Assembly (NCBI GenBank): GCA_964420455.1
Contig: CAYQTO010000012.1
Coordinates: forward strand, 1 to 41,417
Length of the DNA stretch: 41,417 bases
From: CAYQTO01 sp964420455
GTDB lineage: Bacteria; Sumerlaeota; Sumerlaeia; SLMS01
Direction: 5' to 3'
Numbering within the stretch: position 1 is the first letter of the stretch; every line of letters begins with the position of its first letter. The notes beneath the pieces are model-generated. The model ran no database searches and was not told where the DNA came from. It saw only the letters and a list, made by a program, of their open reading frames with translations. A program made the translations under genes and the position numbers. This document shows, piece by piece, positions 1-8,501 of this stretch.

Positions 1-871
1 ACCAGCCAACGCCCCCCACCAGAAGGACTCCACCACCGGCGGCCGTATAGACAAATGGAAAGCCCGGCGGCAGCAGTCCGCCCAGGGCGATGCCCACATT
101 GGCGAGGAGCGTGGTTGCGGCGATGGGGGTTCCCTCGTAGCCACCCAACCCGCCAAGCACCGCGAAGCGCCAGGCAAGGTAAGCGATCCCGGCGGCGGCC
201 GCGCCCCCCCCAACGATCCACGCCCGAGCGTCGCGGCGTGGTTCCTTCGTCAGCAGCAAGGCCCCCAACATCAGCACCGGGACCCCGGCGATGGCGACCT
301 CCTTGGAAAGCAGCCCGAGCACCAGCAGGCCCACCGCCGCCACGGCCCAACGACGGCACGGCCGGCGGAAAGACTCCACCGCCGCAACGAAGGCGAAGAC
401 GACGAACAGGGCCGCGAGGAGATCCGTTCGCCCGCTGATCCAGTAGAGCGCCTCGGTCTTGGCGGGGTGCAGGGCGGGCACCGCAGCGGCGACGAGGCCC
501 GCCTCCGGGCGACCCCCGGCCAATTGCCATCCCGCCGTATAGACAGCAACCAGCAGCAGCAGGAACAGGACGCCGTTGGTCGCATGGGCAAGAAGCGCCG
601 AGAGCGGGGCGAACTGCGACTCGAGCCAGAAGGTGACCCGGACCATCGGCCGGTAGAAGCCGCCGGCCCCCCGCTGGCCCGAGTTCCAGTCGCCCCCAAA
701 GGTCGCCAGCACCTCGCCGAGTGCCCGCGGGCGCATCTGGAACCAGTCGTCCGCGTGGATGCCCATGAAAAGGCCGGGAAGGATCACGAAGAGGCCGGCA
801 AGAAGAACGGCGATCAGCCCGCCACGCGGCGACAGGGCAAGGAGGGGCGGCTCGGCGGCAGGGGGGCTCAT
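1..871 (-). CDS. TMTC/PMT-like GT-C membrane glycosyltransferase, 3' end cut by window edge
   Basis: The frame is open from an ATG at 871 to the window edge, about 290 codons, so the C-terminus is missing. The product is very hydrophobic with several membrane segments. Near residue 40 lies an acidic pair (HADDWFQ), the usual place of the catalytic Asp in the first outer loop of GT-C enzymes. FYRPMVRVTF follows, then LHPAKTEALYWISGRTDLLA. The YRP and HP..TEA..WISGR.DLLA motifs are typical of TMTC/DUF1736-type lipid-phosphate-sugar-dependent O-glycosyltransferases and their bacterial relatives. Such enzymes move a sugar from a polyprenyl-phosphate donor to a protein or lipid on the outer face of the inner membrane; the acceptor is unknown here. 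The start overlaps the stop of the TPR gene as ATGA, so the two are probably co-translated. Many family members carry C-terminal TPRs; here the TPR protein is a separate gene next door. Confidence 0.8.
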   Translation of the reverse strand, partial: MSPPAAEPPLLALSPRGGLIAVLLAGLFVILPGLFMGIHADDWFQMRPRALGEVLATFGGDWNSGQRGAGGFYRPMVRVTFWLESQFAPLSALLAHATNGVLFLLLLVAVYTAGWQLAGGRPEAGLVAAAVPALHPAKTEALYWISGRTDLLAALFVVFAFVAAVESFRRPCRRWAVAAVGLLVLGLLSKEVAIAGVPVLMLGALLLTKEPRRDARAWIVGGGAAAAGIAYLAWRFAVLGGLGGYEGTPIAATTLLANVGIALGGLLPPGFPFVYTAAGGGVLLVGGVGW

Positions 872-1932
872 TCCCTGGGGTCGATGCCGGAGAACGAGCC
901 GCCGTCCAGTTGGGCAAGCACGAAACGCGGGTCGGCTTCCATGGCGCGGGCAACTTCGTCGCGCGCGGCGGACATCCGCCCAAGCCGGTTGAGGGCCAGC
1001 GCGTACCGCCAGCGAAGCGCCGCGCTGTTGGGAAACAGGGCAAGGGCCTGCTCGAGGGCCTGCGCCTCCGACTCATGGTCGCGGAGTTCCCGGTACAGCG
1101 AGGCGGCGAAGTCGTAAGTCGCGGGGATGGTCCGGCGTCCCCCCTCGCCGAGCGACATAAGGAAATCCGCTCCCTCGCGCTCCTTCGAGAGCCCGTCGAA
1201 CACGAAGAACGCGTTGAGGAGGGTGGCGGTATCCGAGGAGTTTCGCTGGAGGGCTTCGCGGAGGTAGGGCTCGGCGTCCGCAAGCCGTCCAAGCCGGACG
1301 AACAGGCGGCCGACCACGGCGGGCCCATTCTCGACGCCGCGGAGTTCCTCCGTCCGCCCCTCCACGAGTGCGAGTGCTTCCCCGGGGCGGTCCAGCTCGA
1401 GCAGCGAGGCGGCCTGCGCCACGGGGATGCGGGGATCGCCCGGCTCGGCATCGGCGGCCAGGCGCAAGGCGAAGAGCGCCTCCTCATGGCGGCCGTCGAG
1501 TTGCTCGAAACGGCCCAGGCGATAGAGGGCCTCGCCTTCGTTGCCTGCGTACCACTCCACGATGGCCATATCGCGGGTTGACGCGGCGTGGTTCGGGCAA
1601 AGGGCGAGGGCCTTTTCGAGATATTCGCGAATCTCCGCAAGGACCGGATCGCCCGAGAGGGACCCGGCGGAGGGGCGGCTCAAGTCGCCCAAGGCCAGCC
1701 GCTCCTTCGAAGCTTCGCCCAGCAGTGCCTTCATCCGCTGATATGCACCCGCATGGTGGATGTCCGCGTAGGCGCAGGCGTTGCGGTTGCCCGCCATGGC
1801 CCGGTCGAGATGCCAGCCACCGACAACCCGCATCCCGAGCGCGACGACCAGCGCCGTGCCTGTCACCAGAGTCCAGACCGGCAACAGGCGAAGCAGGTCT
1901 TCGCGAAGGGGGGAAGGTTGGTGCTTGCTCAT
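868..1932 (-). CDS. Membrane-anchored TPR protein
   Basis: 354 residues. A short cytoplasmic N-terminus is followed by one membrane segment at about residues 17-38 (LLPVWTLVTGTALVVALGM). The rest is helical with repeated TPR-like spacing, for example ALALCPNHAAS, ALFALRLAADAEPGDPRIP, LREALQRNSSDTATLLNAF, ALALFPNSAALRWRYALAL and AREVARAMEADPRF-like units, giving perhaps 6-8 repeats. TPR domains are protein-binding scaffolds, and the membrane anchor would put this one in the periplasm. It overlaps the C25 gene upstream (ATGA at 1932-1929) and the GT-C gene downstream (ATGA at 871-868). Because TMTC-like glycosyltransferases often carry their own TPRs, this protein may be the detached substrate-binding part of its neighbour. 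That is inference. The TPR fold call is firm; the partner is unknown. Confidence 0.8.
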   Translation of the reverse strand: MSKHQPSPLREDLLRLLPVWTLVTGTALVVALGMRVVGGWHLDRAMAGNRNACAYADIHHAGAYQRMKALLGEASKERLALGDLSRPSAGSLSGDPVLAEIREYLEKALALCPNHAASTRDMAIVEWYAGNEGEALYRLGRFEQLDGRHEEALFALRLAADAEPGDPRIPVAQAASLLELDRPGEALALVEGRTEELRGVENGPAVVGRLFVRLGRLADAEPYLREALQRNSSDTATLLNAFFVFDGLSKEREGADFLMSLGEGGRRTIPATYDFAASLYRELRDHESEAQALEQALALFPNSAALRWRYALALNRLGRMSAARDEVARAMEADPRFVLAQLDGGSFSGIDPRE

Positions 1933-4900
1933 GGCGAAACCGCTGCCGTCTCCCGTTGGGTGCGGGCAACCTGATCCGGCGATTGCGGGTAGGCCTCAAT
2001 GCGGACGTTGCGCACCGTTGGGCGGACGGACATGCCGTCGAAGAGGCGGGTGCGCCATTGGAAGTAGCGCGCCCCCGGCGGCGCAGCGGGAAGGGCTTCT
2101 CCCGGTTCGACGGCCAGCCAGTCGCCCCATTCGACATCCCCACGGTCGACCCGGGAGCCAAAACGGACGGCAAAGTCCACTCGTGAATCGCCGTCATCGC
2201 CCACGTCCGCGAGCAGACGCCCGCGGGGTGCCTTCTGAAAGCGAAGGATCGGACTCGTATAGACGCCGATCGCGGGTCGCAGCTCGATCCGGTTGATGAG
2301 GACCCGTGCCGGGAAGTCCGGAGCCGCGAAGCTGATATCGAGGTGGTTGTCGCGGGTCTGCACCCGGGTCAGGTATTCGTAGCCGCGCCCCTTGGGGGCA
2401 TGGCGGGTCCAGTCGCGCTCGTCCTCCACGCGAAAGAGGAAGTTCCCCGAGTTGCGGTCCTGCTCCAGGTTTCCGATGTGGTCGATCCCGAGGTCGTAGA
2501 TCGTGGTCCCCGAGTTGGGGTCGGCGGGGAAGCGGAAGCGAACCGACGGAACGGTCTCGGTGAACTCGGCGGAAAGGATCCCGCGGCCCATGCCCCAGAG
2601 GTTGTCGACGGCCAGGAGCGGCCCCGTGCGCCCCTCGGCGAGGAAGGGGGGCTGGAAGTAACGGTTGACCGCCGGGTAGGCGGAGCGTTGCCGCGTCCGC
2701 AGGTTGCCGTCCGGCTGCCGCGTCGCGTTCAGGAATTCGCCCTCCGCCGGGAAGCCCGCGAAATCCCAGACTCCTTCCGCCGTGAGATACATGGAATCGT
2801 CGACGATGTAGATGAAATCGATCATCTCGACGTTGTCGTCGTGGGTCTGTTCGAGGTACTCCCGGTCCTCGTTCAAATGGATTTCGAGCCGGTGTTCGCC
2901 GGGCTGGACGATCCAGTGGAAGTCGAGGCTGGCCTCCTCGCCGGCCATCAACGCGTCAAAGCGGTGGTCCACTTTGCGAATCCGCTGCCCGTCGAAGGTG
3001 TGCGCGTAGGCGCTCAGGCGGAACTCGCGGATGAAGTCTCGCCGCGAGTTGTTGGCGATCGGCACCGAGACCCGGATGGTTTCGTAGGGCGCCGCGTAAT
3101 CGCTGCTGGTGGTGATCCCCTCCGCGGTGATCTTCAGGTTTGGCGGCTCGACCATGTTCACCGTCAGCGCCGCCGTGTTATTGGCTCTGTTTTCCTCAAA
3201 CTCGTCCACGTTGGTGGTGACCGCGGCATAGACGGTCACCTCGCCAGCGGCAGTGTCCGCCGGGTCCCACCGGAGGCGGAACTCGTGCTCCTCACCCGGG
3301 TTCAGAACCTCCAGCCGGTTGTTGCCCGCCCACGGCACCGCGTTCGGCGCGAGGTTCCCATCGATCCATGGCTCCCTCAGGTAGAGGCGCGCCTCCACAT
3401 TCTGCACCGGGAAGCCCCCCGAGTTGCGGACCTTCACTTTGAAGAACACCGTGTTTCCCGCTCGGACGAAGTCGTTCTCGATGTAGAAGGAGTCCTCCAG
3501 GATTTCGAGGTCCGAGGGGTTCTTGATGCTCAGGTTGAAGACGTCGACCTGGAGGGGGCGGGCCACGGGCTGGCTGGCGTCGGTGACCTCGACGGCGAAG
3601 GCCTCCTCGCCCGTCTCAAAGGCCACCGGGGCGGTAATCTCGAGATCCTGCCGGGCGCCCGGCTCGAGCCGCTCGATGAACTGGCGCGGGCCGAGAGCGA
3701 TCCGGTCCTCGTCCGGGTCCAGCCAGTAGAGCTGGATATACAAGGTTTCCAGCACGCGGTCGCTCAGGTTGACCACCGGGATGCGGAAGCTCGTCTCGTC
3801 GGGGCTGCGGACCACCTCGATCGCCTGTGGGGGGAACGAGAAGAAGCGCATGAACTCCTCGGGCCGCGAGAGGAGGATGGTGGTCTCCGCAAGCACCAGG
3901 GGGGGCTCGTCGCTGCGGGGTAGCAGCAGCCTGCCGGTGACCGAACCAATCAGCGGAGGGAGGCGGCGCTCGAACCGCGGCCGCAGTGTTTGCTTCGCAG
4001 GGATATCCAGGGGAACGCGCGCCAGCGTCCTTCCCGAGTAGCTGTGGAGGATCTCCAGCGTCGTCCCCGGAATCGCCAGTTCCGTTTCGTTGACCACGTT
4101 GAACGAGGCGGTGAAGGGGCGGACCACGCCTTCCTCGGCGATGGCCGCTTCCTTGTCCCATTCGAGGCGAACGTCCGTCCGCAGGACCTTGATGGGCGCA
4201 ACGGCCACTTCATGGCGGCCCGCGGCTTCGTTCGATCCCGAGACCACCAGCCGGTAGTCGCCCGGTGCGAGATACTCGGGAACCTCCAGGCGGCCTGCGG
4301 TCGCCCCCCGGCGGATCCGCGTCCGCTGCTCGCGGACAACCACGTTGTCGGCATCAAGGAGCGTCGCCGTTGCCATGCCCCACTGCACGCCTTCGAAGGA
4401 CGCTTCGAAGGTCAGCGCCCCGCCGGTCACCGAGAGGAACCGGTCCGGCGTCGCCCTCACCGCTGTTGCGACCTCCGGCTCCACGATCCGCACCGCCGGA
4501 TCCCCCATCAGCAGGAACTGCTCGGTCACGTCCTGGTTGGTGCGAAAACGAAAGTAGTCGATCTTCGATTGCAGCGCGAGCTGGCCAACGCCGCGGAATC
4601 CGTGCTTGTTCAGAGCCCGGTAAAATCCCGACAACAGGAAGTCATGCTCGTAGCTGTTCGTGGCGGCGACCGGTATATACGCCGCGATCACCCCGCCATT
4701 CTCCCGGAGCAGGAAGTTCTCCGAAAGGCTCTTGCGCACCGGTTCGACCGGGTAGTCCACCCAGCCGGTGTCACAGGACCCCGCCAGGAGCACCGGGTAC
4801 CTTCCGTTGCTTTCGATCCGATCGATGTCGCGGATGTGAAAAATCCGCTCGCCCGACCAGAGGTTCGGCCCGCCATGGCCCAGGTAGGTCACCGTCCGCG

Positions 4901-7331
4901 CGCCCCGGTTCATCGCCTCCACGATCGTGTCGGTCATCAACACGCTGCGTTTCCGCCAAATTCCGCGGAAGTAGTTCTCGTAGGGAAACTCCTGCAACGG
5001 ATAGAAGATGGGTATGTTCGCGCCCGCGAACGCCTCGTTGACGATGTTGGTGGCAACGCGGAGGAACTCCGGCTCGTCGTCGAGCACAAACGCGTGCCGC
5101 GTCATCCATGTTCCCGCCGGCGGCGACTCCTCATAGGTGCGGATCTTTTCCAGTACGATGGCCACCTCTTGCGGTGTCTCGGCCGAGATGCGGCCAATCT
5201 CGATGTCGGGAATCGGCCCTGGCCCGGCCACCTTCGCATATCCCTCGTCCCCCCGGATGTCCTGGTTCGGAGACCGCCAGCCATACACCGGCACCAGGTT
5301 CTGCGTCACATCGTCCCGGTTGCGCGTTTCCTCCCACCAGTATTCCGATCCTTCCCCCACCAACAACACTCGTCGGAGCCGCGGACCGGTCCGGTTGTGG
5401 AAGGCATGGCGAAGGAAATCGTGGATCGCCTTGTCGCTCTTGTTGCCGGTGGCAAAGGCGTCGTAAATTTCGTCCGTCGACACCAACTCGACGATCTGGT
5501 CGCGGGCGCGGTAATCGCGCAGGGGCGCCGTCGCCTCCATGAGCTGGGGAGGCGCGATGATGATATAGTCGACCGGGCTGGTCTCACCGTAGAGCCTTGG
5601 CGCTTCGACCCGGGAAAAGGAGGGGACAGGCCGGGCGTAGCCAAACGCGCTGTAGACGATCTGCGGGGCGCCACCGGGGAACTCGGCCCGCACCTGGAGG
5701 AAGTCCTCCTCGCCAATACGTGTCATGCCCATGGGGAAAAACCGCGGGGCGAAGGGGTCGCTGATATCGGCGAGGACCCCCGAGCGGGCGAACCCGGGAG
5801 GAAATTCGAAGGCGAGCGTGCTCGACGTCGGCCCGTCGCTTTGGAGGCTCGCCTCCTCGTTCGGGGGCACCCCCTTCGCCAGCACGGGCGCGCGCACCTG
5901 GGCCTGGAGGAACATCATCGCCCCCGGCGCTCCCGAGCGTTCCGGGTTGTGCAGCGTCAGCACGTTGGTTCCTTCGCGCAGCAATTCCGTCTCAAACTGG
6001 AAGGTTAACGTGTCGATCGTGCCGCGCCGCGGCGGCGTCTCTCCGATCAGCTTGCCGTTCAGGTACGCCTCGTACTCGTAGCGCCGCCGGCCATCCACCG
6101 TCGTCGACCAGATCATGACGCGGCCGGCGGAATCGGGCGCCGCCTCCGGCAACTCGAACTCAAAGTCCATCGAGCTTCCTGCCGGAACCTCCGCCGTCGC
6201 CCACCGGCGCTGGGGCGCCCGCAGGTTGATCAGGTGGTGGTAGATGTTCGGCTCGAAAATCTCGATCGTCCGCATGGCCACGGCGTCCGGCTCGCGGGGG
6301 GGAGCACCGGGAATCGTCGCCAACTCCTCCCGGAGGGGTTCAGAACCCTCCTGCCCCACCACCAACCACAACGCCTGGTATGGCGTGGGCAGCCCGGACG
6401 GTTCAGGAACGTAGACCATTGCCGTCACATCGCCGGAAAACAGCCGCGATGTCGTCCGGGAAAACAGGAGCGGCACCTCGCGTCCGTGGACATAGGCGCG
6501 CACGCGGTCGATCTCGAGCGAGTCGGGATCCACCCCGGCCGCCCGGATGATCGACGGTCGAATCTCATAAAGCCCCGCTCCGGGAACCTTCGCCTTGAGG
6601 ATCGGGCCCCGCTCCGCCGCCTCCTCCAGCATCCGGTTCCACGCCGCAAGGTCCCCGTCCGCCGGGAGCTCGGGCCGCTCCGCCACCAGCGGGATCTGCG
6701 CGGGGTTCAGCACAATCGGCTCAAGCATCTCGAGCAGGTAGGGGTCCCGCCGCCCGAGGTCCTCCCGGTCCGCCTCCGGCACTGTCCGGTCAAAGCGGAA
6801 CTCCACCTCCATCTCGCGCGTGAACACTTGGCCACGACCGCTCGGGCTTCCCTGCTCCCGCGGCAGGTTCACCGCCACCAGCACGCTCATCTCCGCCCGG
6901 TAGATCGCCACCGAACGGAAGATATCGACCTGTTGCACGCGGAGATTCTCGAGCTCCGTTATGGTGAGGTCATTGTAATCGGTCAGCCTGTTCCCCTCGT
7001 ACTCGTTGAGCACCGTGCCGCCATCGGCAACGAGAGCGATCCTCAGGTTCTCGACCTTCGCGTTGAGGGTCGCCCCCGGCGGGCCCGCCAGGATCACCGA
7101 ATGACGGTATCGCGTCGGCAGGCGATGGGGCTCCGGCGGCACGAATCGCACCCGAACCCGCGTCACCGACTCGTCCGTCGTGATCACCTCCTGCTCGACG
7201 AATCTCTCCAGCTCGTCCTCGCGGTACGGCCGGCTGATCTCCGCCTCCACCGGCGGTGCCCCCGCAAGCAACGTCGCCGCCGCCGTCAGGAACATCAGCA
7301 CTCGAAGGGAGGAAAGTATCTTCACTGTCAT
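1929..7331 (-). CDS. Giant exported gingipain-like C25 family protein with CARDB/Ig-like repeats
   Basis: About 1800 residues from the ATG at 7331, chosen because it directly begins a signal peptide (basic KILSSLR, hydrophobic core to about residue 30). An in-frame ATG at 7430 would add 33 residues that do not look like an export signal. A peptidase C25 core lies near residues 600-950: DYIIIAPPQL, then RRVLLVGEG, IGRISAETPQEVAIVLEKI, the catalytic His in TYLGHGGPN (His 819) and the catalytic Cys in LLAGSCDTG (Cys 853). The 34-residue His-Cys spacing resembles gingipains, and LLMGDPAVRI closes the domain. The C-terminal half is beta-rich with CARDB/Ig-like repeats (for example VKVRNSGGFPVQNVEARLYL and VPIANNSRRDF). 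It is likely a secreted or surface cysteine endopeptidase, or a PorU-like processing enzyme. No obvious type 9 secretion C-terminal signal is seen. It is first gene of an operon with the TPR and GT-C genes. Confidence 0.85.
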   Translation of the reverse strand: MTVKILSSLRVLMFLTAAATLLAGAPPVEAEISRPYREDELERFVEQEVITTDESVTRVRVRFVPPEPHRLPTRYRHSVILAGPPGATLNAKVENLRIALVADGGTVLNEYEGNRLTDYNDLTITELENLRVQQVDIFRSVAIYRAEMSVLVAVNLPREQGSPSGRGQVFTREMEVEFRFDRTVPEADREDLGRRDPYLLEMLEPIVLNPAQIPLVAERPELPADGDLAAWNRMLEEAAERGPILKAKVPGAGLYEIRPSIIRAAGVDPDSLEIDRVRAYVHGREVPLLFSRTTSRLFSGDVTAMVYVPEPSGLPTPYQALWLVVGQEGSEPLREELATIPGAPPREPDAVAMRTIEIFEPNIYHHLINLRAPQRRWATAEVPAGSSMDFEFELPEAAPDSAGRVMIWSTTVDGRRRYEYEAYLNGKLIGETPPRRGTIDTLTFQFETELLREGTNVLTLHNPERSGAPGAMMFLQAQVRAPVLAKGVPPNEEASLQSDGPTSSTLAFEFPPGFARSGVLADISDPFAPRFFPMGMTRIGEEDFLQVRAEFPGGAPQIVYSAFGYARPVPSFSRVEAPRLYGETSPVDYIIIAPPQLMEATAPLRDYRARDQIVELVSTDEIYDAFATGNKSDKAIHDFLRHAFHNRTGPRLRRVLLVGEGSEYWWEETRNRDDVTQNLVPVYGWRSPNQDIRGDEGYAKVAGPGPIPDIEIGRISAETPQEVAIVLEKIRTYEESPPAGTWMTRHAFVLDDEPEFLRVATNIVNEAFAGANIPIFYPLQEFPYENYFRGIWRKRSVLMTDTIVEAMNRGARTVTYLGHGGPNLWSGERIFHIRDIDRIESNGRYPVLLAGSCDTGWVDYPVEPVRKSLSENFLLRENGGVIAAYIPVAATNSYEHDFLLSGFYRALNKHGFRGVGQLALQSKIDYFRFRTNQDVTEQFLLMGDPAVRIVEPEVATAVRATPDRFLSVTGGALTFEASFEGVQWGMATATLLDADNVVVREQRTRIRRGATAGRLEVPEYLAPGDYRLVVSGSNEAAGRHEVAVAPIKVLRTDVRLEWDKEAAIAEEGVVRPFTASFNVVNETELAIPGTTLEILHSYSGRTLARVPLDIPAKQTLRPRFERRLPPLIGSVTGRLLLPRSDEPPLVLAETTILLSRPEEFMRFFSFPPQAIEVVRSPDETSFRIPVVNLSDRVLETLYIQLYWLDPDEDRIALGPRQFIERLEPGARQDLEITAPVAFETGEEAFAVEVTDASQPVARPLQVDVFNLSIKNPSDLEILEDSFYIENDFVRAGNTVFFKVKVRNSGGFPVQNVEARLYLREPWIDGNLAPNAVPWAGNNRLEVLNPGEEHEFRLRWDPADTAAGEVTVYAAVTTNVDEFEENRANNTAALTVNMVEPPNLKITAEGITTSSDYAAPYETIRVSVPIANNSRRDFIREFRLSAYAHTFDGQRIRKVDHRFDALMAGEEASLDFHWIVQPGEHRLEIHLNEDREYLEQTHDDNVEMIDFIYIVDDSMYLTAEGVWDFAGFPAEGEFLNATRQPDGNLRTRQRSAYPAVNRYFQPPFLAEGRTGPLLAVDNLWGMGRGILSAEFTETVPSVRFRFPADPNSGTTIYDLGIDHIGNLEQDRNSGNFLFRVEDERDWTRHAPKGRGYEYLTRVQTRDNHLDISFAAPDFPARVLINRIELRPAIGVYTSPILRFQKAPRGRLLADVGDDGDSRVDFAVRFGSRVDRGDVEWGDWLAVEPGEALPAAPPGARYFQWRTRLFDGMSVRPTVRNVRIEAYPQSPDQVARTQRETAAVSP

Positions 7332-7404
7332 TAAAGAGGTCCCGTCAGCCATGGTGGATGGGGACTCGCACGGAACCCCCATTGTGGACCAAGACTTTTC
7401 CGCT

Positions 7405-7420
7405 TTGACACGCTGGTCAA
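7405..7420. promoter_or_regulatory. Small dyad between divergent C25 and aroQ genes
   Basis: TTGAC-N6-GTCAA forms a perfect 5-bp-arm inverted repeat in the 130-bp gap between the start of the C25 gene and that of aroQ. It could be an operator or overlap a -35 element: TTGACA or TTGACC can be read on either strand, but no convincing -10 hexamer sits at 16-18 bp. Short dyads arise by chance, so the call is weak. Confidence 0.25.
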
Positions 7421-7461
7421 GACGAGCCACCAGACGCTCCTATCCCTTCCCGGAGTGCCCC

Positions 7462-7914
7462 GTGACCGCCCCCCACCCGCTGCGCATCGCCATCCTCCAG
7501 GGCCCCAACCTCAACCTCCTCGGAACCCGCGAGCCCGAAGTCTACGGCCACGACACCCTGGACCACATCCACGCCCGCCTCCACGCCCTCGCCGCCGAAC
7601 TCGGCGTCACCCTCACCACCTTTCAGTCCAACCATGAGGGCGCCCTCATCGACCGCCTTCACGAAATCCGCCCCGACCATCACGCCGTCATCATCAACCC
7701 CGGCGGCCTCACCCACACCAGCATCGCCCTCCGCGACGCCCTTGCCGCCGTCGCCCTTCCCCTCTACGAGGTCCATCTCTCCAACATCCACGCCCGCGAG
7801 CCCTTCCGCCACAACAGCTTCGTCAGCCCCATCGCCACCGCTGTGCTTTGCGGCCTCGGTGCCTACGGATACGAAGCTGCGCTCCACGCTGCCGTGGCGC
7901 GCCTTCGTGGGTGA
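7462..7914 (+). CDS. aroQ: 3-dehydroquinate dehydratase, type II
   Basis: 150 residues, normal for type II dehydroquinases, which dehydrate 3-dehydroquinate to 3-dehydroshikimate in the shikimate pathway (cytoplasm, dodecameric in known members). The family motifs appear in order: ILQGPNLNLLGTREPEVYG at the N-terminus with the lid Arg and catalytic Tyr, FQSNHEGALID, INPGGLTHTSIALRDAL, and EVHLSNIHAREPFRHNSF with the active-site His. The start is the GTG at 7462, preceded by CCGGAG at 7450-7455. The reading frame continues open upstream, but that sequence (RSYPFPECP) is not family-like. It stands alone, divergent from the C25 gene and convergent with tRNA-Thr. Confidence 0.96.
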   Translation: MTAPHPLRIAILQGPNLNLLGTREPEVYGHDTLDHIHARLHALAAELGVTLTTFQSNHEGALIDRLHEIRPDHHAVIINPGGLTHTSIALRDALAAVALPLYEVHLSNIHAREPFRHNSFVSPIATAVLCGLGAYGYEAALHAAVARLRG

Positions 7915-7937
7915 TTCTTCGCGGTAAGTCGCTGAAC

Positions 7938-8013
7938 TGGAGCTGGTGATCGGACTCGAACCGATGACCTGCGCATTACGAATGCGCTGCTCTACCGACT
8001 GAGCTACACCAGC
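7938..8013 (-). tRNA. tRNA-Thr(CGT)
   Basis: A full cloverleaf is readable on the minus strand: acceptor GCTGGTG/CACCAGC, D-arm GCTCAGTCGGTAGAGC, anticodon stem GCGCA/TGCGC around loop TTCGTAA (anticodon CGT, reading ACG), perfect T-stem ATCGG/CCGAT around TTCGAGT, discriminator U, and an encoded CCA (7938-7940). Length is 76 nt including CCA. Confidence 0.96.
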
Positions 8014-8075
8014 CCCGCAGAGAAGAAGCAACGTGGTGATCCCGTGACGGGCGTGTCAACGGCGATTGAGGTGGA

Positions 8076-8501
8076 CTACTGGAAGGTCCAGCCGGTTCCG
8101 CCCGGCGGCGGGCAGGCGGGGTCGCCCTCGAAAATCACCCGGACTTCAAAAGCACCCTCCACGGTCGCCGTCACCCGCAGCTCCTCCCCCTCGCTTTCAA
8201 AGGGGGCACCGAGGCCATCGACTTCCACGTGGCAGACGACGGCTCCGGGGGCGAGGCGGGCCTGGAGTTCCCAGCTGCCTGCCTCGGGGAGCGTGAAATC
8301 CAGCACAGCCACGGTGGGCGACTCCATCCGTCCGCCGAGCCATCCGGCCGGTTCCCAGGCGGTAAGCACGATCGGGTTCGCGCGTCCGATCAGCTCCGCC
8401 AGGACGGCAGGCGCGACCCAACTGGTGGTGCCGCGGTTCGATTCGGTCCCCAAGACGTATCCCCACAGCTCTCCGGTGGGTTCGCCGAGGAAAACGCGGG
8501 C
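8076..8501 (-). pseudogene. In-frame continuation of the 8502-10364 gene beyond an amber codon
   Basis: Directly after the TAG at 8504-8502 the same reading frame stays open for 141 sense codons to a second TAG at 8078-8076. It reads ARVFLGEPTGELWGYVLGTE and then a beta-rich domain (SWELQARLAPGAVVCHVEVDG, LRVTATVEGAFEVRVIFEG). ARVFLGEPTGELWGYVL reads naturally after ...YVTFPHI, as if the amber replaced one residue such as Trp (TGG) or Tyr. No ATG or ribosome site gives this piece its own credible start; the nearest alternative is a TTG at 8453. The most likely explanation is a nonsense mutation or sequence error removing a C-terminal beta-sandwich domain. Programmed readthrough is possible but unsupported. 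Confidence 0.6.

Noticed and set aside
2343..6008. Long open frames on the strand opposite the C25 gene
   Set aside because: They are antisense reading frames kept open by high-GC codon use. The translations are rich in Arg, His and Val with no motifs, while the C25 frame has a signal peptide and catalytic residues.
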